From positions 1-6,349 of the forward strand of contig JBQCGJ010000357.1 of assembly GCA_051955775.1 (NCBI GenBank): a stretch of DNA of 6,349 bases, written 5' to 3'. Made by a program: the position numbers and the translations under genes. This document shows, in pieces, positions 1 to 4,746 of the stretch. Below the pieces are notes generated by a model. It worked only from the letters and a program-made list of their open reading frames with translations, had not been told where the DNA came from and ran no database searches. The stretch comes from DASUHT01 sp051955775 (lineage in GTDB: Bacteria; Actinomycetota; Thermoleophilia; Gaiellales; JAICJC01). The first letter of the stretch is position 1, and each line of letters begins with the position of its first letter.

Positions 1-384
1 GCATACCGCCAGGGCGCCGAGCGTGAACGGGCGGCGGTAGCGAGCCGCCAGCGCCGATCTGCCGGCCGCGAGCGCCGCCAGGTACACCAACCCGTGGCCG
101 GGCGGCACGTAGGCCGGGACGTTGTGCAGGCGGTAGGTGTAGAAGCCGAGCAGCGGGGACGCCGTGTACTCCACACAGGTCGCGAACATGATCACCACCG
201 CCACCTGCGCCCGTACCCGCCGGCTCTCGCCGCGCAGAAGCCAGATCAGCACGCCCCAGGTGATGACCCCGACCATGCGCTGGCGCCAGATCCCCGCGCT
301 GTGGTCGGTGCCCGCGCCGAGCGCGATCCACACCAGGACGACGCCGAAGATCCACAGGTCGCGGGGCAGCCGGCTCACGGACAT
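1..384 (-). CDS. Multi-pass membrane protein of unknown function, N-terminal part (truncated by window edge)
   Basis: The minus-strand frame is open from an ATG at 384 to the left edge (128 codons, no stop), so only the N-terminal part is present. I do not recognise the family. Hydrophobic stretches lie at about residues 11-25 (LWIFGVVLVWIALGAG), 38-50, 60-82 and 98-108, with more at the cut end, so it is an integral membrane protein without a cleavable signal peptide. The clearest landmark is residues 87-101, HNVPAYVPPGHGLVY, preceded by VEYTASPLLGFYTY; the clustered His, Pro, Gly and Tyr look like a conserved functional loop. Basic residues (R51, R55, R56, R58) follow the second helix. The start fits a TAGAGT hexamer 7 nt upstream with no Shine-Dalgarno sequence. 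It lies 26 nt downstream of the GFA gene on the same strand, but its own promoter-like element suggests a separate unit. Codon use and GC match the neighbours. Confidence 0.8.
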   Translation of the reverse strand, partial: MSVSRLPRDLWIFGVVLVWIALGAGTDHSAGIWRQRMVGVITWGVLIWLLRGESRRVRAQVAVVIMFATCVEYTASPLLGFYTYRLHNVPAYVPPGHGLVYLAALAAGRSALAARYRRPFTLGALAVC

Positions 385-391
385 CGTTCGG

Positions 392-397
392 ACTCTA
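392..397 (-). promoter_or_regulatory. Putative -10 element (TAGAGT) for a leaderless transcript of the membrane protein gene
   Basis: On the minus strand TAGAGT is followed by 7 nt and then the ATG at 384, which would place the transcription start at or next to the start codon. No GGAGG-like site precedes this ATG. The same hexamer with the same 7-nt spacing precedes the SDR gene. TANNNT is the usual actinobacterial -10 pattern. I could not find a convincing -35. Confidence 0.4.
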
Positions 398-410
398 CCG
401 GGCGACCGGT

Positions 411-830
411 TCACGAGCGGCCCTCGGGGTGGCGGGGCAGCCCGTCTTCGGGGATCTCCTCCCAGGGCGCGGCGTAGGCAACGAACTGCCGCCACTGCGG
501 GCGAATGCCGGGATCGGAATCGAAGGCGCCCAGCCGCACCGAGACCAGATCCGGATCATCGGGGCTGCGGCTGAAGAGCGCCGACCCGCAGCGCGAGCAG
601 AAGGCCTTCGCCCAGCCTCCCTCCGGCGCCCACGCCGCCACCAGCTCGTCGCCCTGGAGGATGCGGAACGAGCCCGGACGCAGGCGCGCCTGCGCCGACG
701 CCGCCGTGCCGGTGCGGCGCTGGCAGCGGGTGCAGTGGCAGTAGGACGCCGCCTCGGGTGGCGCGTCGACCTCGAAGCGCACACCGCCGCAACCACAGCC
801 GCCCGTCAGCGGGAACCGGGGTGTGCTCAT
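411..830 (-). CDS. GFA-family (Gfa/CENP-V-like) zinc-binding protein
   Basis: A 139-residue protein, full length for the glutathione-dependent formaldehyde-activating enzyme (GFA) family. All seven zinc-ligand cysteines are present in the usual spacing: C12 and C14 (GGCGCGG), C31, C33 and C36 (CHCTRC) and C78 and C81 (FCSRCGS), enough for the family's structural and second zinc sites. The C-terminal block with APWEEIPEDGLPRHPEG is typical of actinobacterial members. The family is named for an enzyme proposed to speed S-hydroxymethylglutathione formation, but many members have no proven activity, and actinobacteria usually use mycothiol rather than glutathione, so the substrate is unknown. It is last in the SDR-MBL-GFA operon. 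Its ATG overlaps the upstream stop (ATGA), and GGAGG lies 7 nt before the start, supporting translational coupling. The family call is firm; the reaction is not. Confidence 0.92.
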   Translation of the reverse strand: MSTPRFPLTGGCGCGGVRFEVDAPPEAASYCHCTRCQRRTGTAASAQARLRPGSFRILQGDELVAAWAPEGGWAKAFCSRCGSALFSRSPDDPDLVSVRLGAFDSDPGIRPQWRQFVAYAAPWEEIPEDGLPRHPEGRS

Positions 831-1711
831 GCCACCGCCTCCAGGTTGCTTCGGTGGACGCGCTCGTACGGCGCGTAGTAGACGAGCGAGCCCGCTTCCA
901 GCAGGTCGCCGATGAATGCACGCAGGTCGGAGTCGCCGGGCTCCGGGGCGTCGGAGTGGCGGAGCAGCCGGCGCAGGTACTCCATCGTCGCCGGGACGAT
1001 CGACATCCCGTAGCCGCCGCCCGCGATCACATCCGGGCTGCCGTGGTTGGGCAGCACGCGCTCGGCATCCAGCCTCCCCATCCGCTCCAACTCGCGCAGA
1101 TGCGTCTCCAGGCGCTCGGGCTCGGACACATACGTCACGGTATCCTCGACCGTGTCTCCCGCAAGCAGCAGCCGCTGCTCGGGCAGCACGAGCACGGTCG
1201 CGTCGGCGCTGTGGATGTCGAACGGCAGCAGCTCGACGGGCACCCGGCCCACGCGCAGCTCCGCCGGGCCGTTCAGAATGCGGGTGGGCATGATCAGCGG
1301 GCGGATGGCCGGCGGCCCCTCGTGCGTGCCGGCCTCGATCGCCTGCCGGTGCCGCGCCAGGAGCTCCTCCGTCAGCGCTCCGGCCACCACCTCGCAGTCG
1401 GCGAACGCCTCCGTGCCGGCCACGTGGTCGAGGTGCCAGTGGCTGAGCACGACGGTGATCCGTGACGCGCCAAGCTCCTCCACCATGCGGCGGATGAAGG
1501 CGCCGTGCCGGACAGACACGTGGGTGTCGTACACCAGGGCCTCCCCGGAATCGACGATCGCGTAGCTGGCGATGCCCAGCGACAGCGCGCCGTCATCCAC
1601 CCAGTTGTCCGCCGCGACGTCCTCCCGACCGGGGATGCGGCCGTCGTAGAAGGCGAGCAGCGTGTCCGACAACCGGATCACGCGCGGCGACTGGACGGCC
1701 TGGGAGCTCAT
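827..1711 (-). CDS. Metallo-beta-lactamase-fold hydrolase
   Basis: A 294-residue MBL-fold protein. The metal site is complete: HWHLDH at residues 91-96 gives H91, H93, D95 and H96; then H167 (FDIHSAD), D186 (LLLAGDTVED) and H223 (LPNHGSPD), which fits a binuclear zinc hydrolase. The N-terminal strand pair (LGIASYAIVDSGEALVYDTHVS, residues 45-66) is the normal lead-in. A C-terminal helical part follows the last histidine (residues 236-294, with MEYLRRLLRH). The motifs resemble glyoxalase II-like or generic intracellular MBL hydrolases; nothing points to beta-lactam hydrolysis and there is no signal peptide, so it probably acts in the cytoplasm on a thioester, ester or lactone. The ATG at 1711 overlaps the SDR stop (ATGA) and has GGAGG 12 nt upstream. 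The frame stays open for 194 codons upstream inside the SDR gene, but that part reads as an SDR shadow. Confidence 0.9.
   Translation of the reverse strand: MSSQAVQSPRVIRLSDTLLAFYDGRIPGREDVAADNWVDDGALSLGIASYAIVDSGEALVYDTHVSVRHGAFIRRMVEELGASRITVVLSHWHLDHVAGTEAFADCEVVAGALTEELLARHRQAIEAGTHEGPPAIRPLIMPTRILNGPAELRVGRVPVELLPFDIHSADATVLVLPEQRLLLAGDTVEDTVTYVSEPERLETHLRELERMGRLDAERVLPNHGSPDVIAGGGYGMSIVPATMEYLRRLLRHSDAPEPGDSDLRAFIGDLLEAGSLVYYAPYERVHRSNLEAVA
838..842 (-). promoter_or_regulatory. Shine-Dalgarno site for the GFA gene
   Basis: GGAGG on the minus strand, 7 nt before the ATG at 830. It lies inside the last codons of the MBL gene and confirms the overlapping start. Confidence 0.7.
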
Positions 1712-2412
1712 CGGCTGGCCAGACCTCCGGCCGTCTCGCCGCCGTCGAAGACGACCACGGAGCCGGTCATGTACAGGGAGTCGTCGGAGGCCAGGAAGGC
1801 GAACAGCCCCGCGATCTCCTCCGGCCGGGCGTGCCGGCCGAGGGGGATCTTGGCGTTCACGGCGGCCAGCATGTCCGGGCTGTACTCGGCCTCCTGCATG
1901 GGCGTCATCACGTAGCCCGGGCACACCGCGTTGACGCGTACGGTGGGCGCCCACTCCAGCGCCAGGGTGCGGGTCAGCTCGATCACGCCGGCCTTGGCCG
2001 CGTTGTAATCGGCGTACATCGGATGGCCCACGAAGCCGTTGGTGGAGGCCGTGTTCAGGATCACGCCGCCGCCGCCGTCCAGCATCCCGCGGGCGGCCGC
2101 CCGGGCCACGTTGAAGACGCCGCCCAGATTGGTGTCGATCACGCGCCGCCACTGATCCGGCTCGATGCCCAGCGCCGGGGCGCGCGCGCTCACGCCGGCG
2201 TTGTTGACGACGACGTCCACCGCACCCAAGCCGGCGAAAACCCGGTCGACCGCAGGCCCGTCCGCCACGTCCACGACCACGCCGTCCGTGCATTGCTCGA
2301 GGTCGAGCACGGTGACCCGCGCGCCCTCCGCCCGGAACCGCTCGGCGGTGGCAGCGCCGATCCCGCTGGCCCCACCGGTGACGACGACCCGCTTGCCTGC
2401 CAGCCCCTTCAC
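1708..2412 (-). CDS. Short-chain dehydrogenase/reductase (classical SDR)
   Basis: A 234-residue classical SDR with a Rossmann fold. The cofactor motif is TGGASGIG (residues 12-19); D37 at the end of the second strand (VTVLDL) favours NAD(H) over NADP(H); D48 and NNAG (70-73) follow. Catalytic residues are N95 (DTNLGG), S123 (NTASTNG), Y136 and K140 (YNAAK). The C-terminal TGSVVVFDGGETAG is also typical. Length is normal. It probably oxidises or reduces a hydroxy/keto group in the cytoplasm; substrate unknown. It is the first gene of the SDR-MBL-GFA operon and diverges from the YbjN-like gene across 66 nt. I chose the GTG at 2412 because it gives VKGLAGKRVVVTGG, the usual N-terminus, and sits 7 nt after TAGAGT; a second in-frame GTG at 2421 overlaps that hexamer. 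The frame continues far upstream antisense to the plus-strand gene, which is not part of this protein. Confidence 0.93.
   Translation of the reverse strand: MKGLAGKRVVVTGGASGIGAATAERFRAEGARVTVLDLEQCTDGVVVDVADGPAVDRVFAGLGAVDVVVNNAGVSARAPALGIEPDQWRRVIDTNLGGVFNVARAAARGMLDGGGGVILNTASTNGFVGHPMYADYNAAKAGVIELTRTLALEWAPTVRVNAVCPGYVMTPMQEAEYSPDMLAAVNAKIPLGRHARPEEIAGLFAFLASDDSLYMTGSVVVFDGGETAGGLASR
1724..1728 (-). promoter_or_regulatory. Shine-Dalgarno site for the MBL gene
   Basis: GGAGG on the minus strand, 12 nt before the ATG at 1711, inside the end of the SDR gene. The spacing is a little long, so translation may also rely on coupling through the ATGA overlap. Confidence 0.5.
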
Positions 2413-2419
2413 CCGCGCC

Positions 2420-2425
2420 ACTCTA
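2420..2425 (-). promoter_or_regulatory. Putative -10 element (TAGAGT) for the SDR-MBL-GFA operon
   Basis: TAGAGT on the minus strand, 7 nt before the GTG at 2412, identical in sequence and spacing to the element before the membrane protein gene at 384. No Shine-Dalgarno sequence precedes the GTG, which fits a leaderless mRNA. No clear -35 is visible. Confidence 0.4.
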
Positions 2426-2432
2426 GTCAGTG

Positions 2433-2444
2433 CGCCGCACGGCG
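2433..2444. repeat. 12-nt inverted repeat in the divergent intergenic region
   Basis: CGCCG-CA-CGGCG is a perfect 5-bp inverted repeat near the middle of the 66-nt gap between the divergent SDR and YbjN-like genes. It could be part of an operator or a small hairpin. In DNA this GC-rich such repeats are common, so the evidence is weak. Confidence 0.2.
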
Positions 2445-2466
2445 GCGTCGCCTTGTGGGCCGGGGA

Positions 2467-2472
2467 TATGGT
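2467..2472 (+). promoter_or_regulatory. Putative -10 element (TATGGT) for the YbjN-like gene
   Basis: TATGGT, within the octamer GATATGGT, lies 6 nt before the GTG at 2479, with no Shine-Dalgarno site. This would place the transcript start at the GTG (leaderless). The same octamer precedes the small membrane protein gene at 3391. No clear -35. Confidence 0.4.
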
Positions 2473-2478
2473 TCGCGC

Positions 2479-3375
2479 GTGACCGAACCGCCCGACCATC
2501 TGATCGAGGTCAACGAGCACGCCGTCCGCCGCTCGCTCGTGCGCTCGTTCAACGACCTCACCCCCGAAGGACACGCGTGGCGCGGCACGGTGGGCGTGGG
2601 CGACGCCGTGGTGGAGGTCGACGTGCTGCGGCTGGATGACGGGCGAGCCTACATGCACACCGGCGCCGCGGTGATCGACGTGCCCGCGCTCGACCCACTG
2701 CTGGCCCGCACGCTGGTCATCGAGAACGGCGAGCTGGTGCTGGGCCGGTTCCGCTGGGCGGACGGCCGTATCGTGATCGAGCATGCCATCCTGGCCGGCA
2801 CCCACATGGCCGCGGTCGAGGTGCAGGCGTCGGTGTGGACGGTGGGCTGGGCGGCCTCGAGCTTTGCCCCCCGCCTGCGCGCACTGCTGACCGAGGCCAC
2901 CCCGGTCCCGCCGCCGCCGGAGACACCGGCCGGCCTGCGCCGGGACGCGGCCTATCACGTCGACGCCACCACCAAGCGCGTCGAGCACATGCTGCAGCAT
3001 CGCTACGGCGGCTTTGAGTACCACCCCGCGTGGGGCTTCCACGGCGGGTTCGGCAGCGCCCGCGTATTCGTGGACGTGCTGCCCGTCCTGGACGATTCGA
3101 CCGCGGTGCGAGCGTCCTCTCCGGTCGTGTCGGACGTCGAGCTGTCCGACGAGCTCGCCCTGCACCTGCTGGAGCTGACCGGGACGCGGCCGTTCGGCGG
3201 CTTCCTGTACATCCCCAGCCGGCGCGAGGTGTGGTTCCAGCACGCCATCCTCGGCGACGACCTGGACGAGGACGAACTGGACACCGCGATCGACGTCGTG
3301 GCGGCCGTCGCGGACGACTCGGACGACGTGCTGGTGGGCGAGTTCGGGGGCCGCCGGTACGCTGACCTCGGGTGA
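2479..3375 (+). CDS. Tandem YbjN-like (type III secretion chaperone-fold) domain protein
   Basis: A 298-residue soluble protein that appears to hold two copies of a YbjN-like domain (about 8-135 and 165-292), joined by a proline-rich linker (PVPPPPETP, 142-150). The copies share order and spacing: an N-terminal helix, a region of strands (VEVDVLRLDDGRAYMHTGA in the first, ARVFVDVLPVLDDSTAVRASS in the second), a helix beginning at LDPLLARTL or SDELALHLL, a G-F strand, and the shared HAIL (102-105 and 255-258). The acidic second ending (GDDLDEDELDTAIDVVAAVADDSDDVL) is typical of YbjN proteins. No catalytic motif, signal peptide or membrane segment is seen. YbjN-fold proteins are thought to act as chaperone-like or regulatory factors; the role here is unknown. 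The GTG at 2479 is chosen because the protein-like sequence begins there (VTEPPDHLIEVNEHAV) and upstream sequence is antisense to the SDR gene. The small membrane protein gene follows after 15 nt. The family assignment is by pattern recognition and is moderate. Confidence 0.75.
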   Translation: MTEPPDHLIEVNEHAVRRSLVRSFNDLTPEGHAWRGTVGVGDAVVEVDVLRLDDGRAYMHTGAAVIDVPALDPLLARTLVIENGELVLGRFRWADGRIVIEHAILAGTHMAAVEVQASVWTVGWAASSFAPRLRALLTEATPVPPPPETPAGLRRDAAYHVDATTKRVEHMLQHRYGGFEYHPAWGFHGGFGSARVFVDVLPVLDDSTAVRASSPVVSDVELSDELALHLLELTGTRPFGGFLYIPSRREVWFQHAILGDDLDEDELDTAIDVVAAVADDSDDVLVGEFGGRRYADLG

Positions 3376-3381
3376 TATGGT
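3376..3381 (+). promoter_or_regulatory. Putative -10 element (TATGGT) for the small membrane protein gene
   Basis: TATGGT, again within GATATGGT (3374-3381), lies 9 nt before the ATG at 3391 and just after the stop of the YbjN-like gene. It would give a leaderless or 2-3 nt leader transcript. The gene may also be read through from upstream. Confidence 0.33.
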
Positions 3382-3384
3382 GCG

Positions 3385-3400
3385 CGGCGCATGAGCGCCG
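3385..3400 (+). repeat. GC hairpin with the start codon in its loop
   Basis: CGGCGC-ATGA-GCGCCG forms a perfect 6-bp stem with a 4-nt loop holding the ATG of the small membrane protein gene (3391-3393). It has no following U-run, so it is not a standard terminator. If transcription starts within the stem, only part of it forms. Confidence 0.3.
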
Positions 3401-3558
3401 GCCGAGCAGCAATGTGGATCATCGCCTCCGGCATCATGGGGGCGATGCTGATCGTGGTGGCGGCTGACGGGGTGTCGGGCCTGCCCTTCGAGTGGTTCGG
3501 CGTCCTGGCCGCGTGCCTGCTGGCGGGCGTCGCGTTCGTGCTCGGCTTCGCCGAGTAG
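3391..3558 (+). CDS. Small two-helix membrane protein (55 aa), unknown function
   Basis: An ATG at 3391 opens a 55-codon frame ending in TAG at 3556-3558. The product has two hydrophobic segments, about residues 8-25 (MWIIASGIMGAMLIVVAA) and 35-53 (WFGVLAACLLAGVAFVLGF), joined by a short loop (DGVSGLPFE), a helical-hairpin membrane protein. The short N-terminus carries one Arg and the C-terminus ends in E. I do not recognise a family. Support for a real gene is the clean two-helix pattern, the fit between YbjN-like gene and glcF (15 nt before, 3 nt after), and the GATATGGT motif shared with the gene upstream. An alternative ATG at 3412 would give 48 residues starting right at the first helix. 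It may be co-transcribed with the YbjN-like gene. Confidence 0.65.
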   Translation: MSAGRAAMWIIASGIMGAMLIVVAADGVSGLPFEWFGVLAACLLAGVAFVLGFAE

Positions 3559-3561
3559 CGC

Positions 3562-4746
3562 CTAACCTACGGCCTCCGCGACCAGCTGCACGGGGTGCAC
3601 GATCGGCAGGTCGGCACGGCCGGCGCGGCGAAACGCCGCCGCGAGCTGGAGCGCGCAGCCGGGGTTCGCGGTGGCCACCACATCCGGCTCCACGGCCAGG
3701 ATCGACCGGGCCTTGCGGTCGCCCAGCTCACGGGCGGCCGCAGGCTCCAGCAGGTTGTACGTGCCGGCCGATCCGCAGCAGCGCTCGGGCCGCTCGATCT
3801 CCAGCACCTCGACGCCTGGGATTGCCGCCAGCACCGAGCGCGGCTGGTCGATCACACCCTGACCGTTGCGCAGGTGGCACGCGTCCTGGTAGGCGACCCG
3901 AAGCGGCGGCCGCTCGGCCCGGCGGGCGGGCCCTCCGAGCTCGGCCAGCAGCTCGGTCACGTCCCGCACGCCGGACGCGAACCTGCGCGCGCGGTCGGTG
4001 CCCAGCAGGTCGCCGTAGGACTTGAGCGCGGATCCGCAACCGGCGGCTGTGACCACCACGCGGTCGCAGCCGTCGAACACCTCCACCATCGCCGCGGCAC
4101 GGCGGCGGGCCACGTCCTCCCGGCCGGCGTGCAGATCGAGGGCGCCGCAGCAGCCCTGCCCGGCTGGCGCCAGAACCGTACAGCCGTCGGCAGCCAGCGC
4201 CGCCGCCGCGGCCACGTTGACCCGCCCTCCGACCACCCGCTGCACGCAGCCCTCGAGCAGGCCCACCGTCATCCGCTGAGGCTCCCGTGCGGGGGTGCGG
4301 CGGGCGGGAGCGGCCCGCAGGTCGGCGGGGCGAAGGCGCGGCGCCAGCGGGTGCGGGCGGATTCCCGCGGCCAGCGGCCAGGCCAGCACCCGAAGCAACC
4401 GCGGGCGGGGGAAGACGCTCAGCGCCGCGCCCTCCAGCAGCCGTCGGCGCAGCCCGGTGGGCGCCGATCGACGGCGCTGCCCGCGGGAGCGCTCGATCAG
4501 CAGGTCATAGCGCACGCCGCTGGGACACGCCGGCACGCAGGCCAGGCAGCCCAGGCACCGGTCCAGGTGCAGTGCAGCCGTGGCGTCCCACTCGACCTCG
4601 CCGCGATCGAGCATGCTCATCAGGTGGATGCGGCCACGCGGCGAGTCCATCTCCTCGCCCCACAGGTCGTATGTGGGGCACGACGGCAGACAGAACCCGC
4701 AGTGGACGCACGCATCCAGCAGCTGCCTGGTGGTCTGCTCAGCCAG
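3562..4746 (-). CDS. glcF: Glycolate oxidase iron-sulfur subunit GlcF
   Basis: A 394-residue protein, near the usual ~400 for GlcF. Two ferredoxin-type [4Fe-4S] motifs sit at the N-terminus: C13, C16, C19 and C23 (CVHCGFCLPSCP) and C63, C66, C69 and C73 (CLGCLACVPACP). Between them is the GlcF signature GEEMDSPRGRIHLM (30-42). Two CCG domains follow: GLLEGCVQ with C199-C200 and C237, then DACHLRNGQGV with C290, C323-C324 and C364. It passes electrons from the flavin subunits to the membrane quinone pool. The first ATG in frame (4650) would delete the first cluster, and no ATG, GTG or TTG occurs further upstream in the stretch checked. The CTG at 4746, with GGAGG 6 nt upstream, gives the expected N-terminus (LAEQTTRQLLDACVHC), overlapping glcE by 8 nt. 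It ends 3 nt from the convergent small membrane gene. Related iron-sulfur proteins (LldE/LutA, GlpC) are less likely given glcD-glcE order. Confidence 0.93.
   Translation of the reverse strand: MAEQTTRQLLDACVHCGFCLPSCPTYDLWGEEMDSPRGRIHLMSMLDRGEVEWDATAALHLDRCLGCLACVPACPSGVRYDLLIERSRGQRRRSAPTGLRRRLLEGAALSVFPRPRLLRVLAWPLAAGIRPHPLAPRLRPADLRAAPARRTPAREPQRMTVGLLEGCVQRVVGGRVNVAAAAALAADGCTVLAPAGQGCCGALDLHAGREDVARRRAAAMVEVFDGCDRVVVTAAGCGSALKSYGDLLGTDRARRFASGVRDVTELLAELGGPARRAERPPLRVAYQDACHLRNGQGVIDQPRSVLAAIPGVEVLEIERPERCCGSAGTYNLLEPAAARELGDRKARSILAVEPDVVATANPGCALQLAAAFRRAGRADLPIVHPVQLVAEAVG

Noticed and set aside
827..1711. MBL gene as an antibiotic-resistance beta-lactamase
   Set aside because: There is no signal peptide and no beta-lactamase-specific motif, and it sits in a metabolic operon; HxHxDH alone does not show lactamase activity.
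1712..2293. Possible 488-residue N-terminally extended MBL protein
   Set aside because: The extra 194 codons are an out-of-frame reading of the SDR gene; the ATG at 1711 has a GGAGG and an ATGA overlap.
1831..2478. Open frame extending the YbjN-like gene 216 codons upstream
   Set aside because: It lies antisense to the SDR gene and reads as composition-driven sequence; the real protein begins at GTG 2479.
2413..2478. A full -35/-10 promoter pair or riboswitch between the divergent genes
   Set aside because: The gap is only 66 nt; no convincing TTGACA-like -35 at 16-18 nt from either hexamer and no riboswitch-like structure was seen.
2413..3243. Possible 511-residue protein extending the SDR upstream
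   Set aside because: The extension is antisense to the YbjN-like gene; the SDR N-terminus is complete from GTG 2412.
3562..4650. glcF starting at ATG 4650
   Set aside because: This would remove the first [4Fe-4S] motif (CVHCGFCLPSCP), which is encoded in frame directly upstream.
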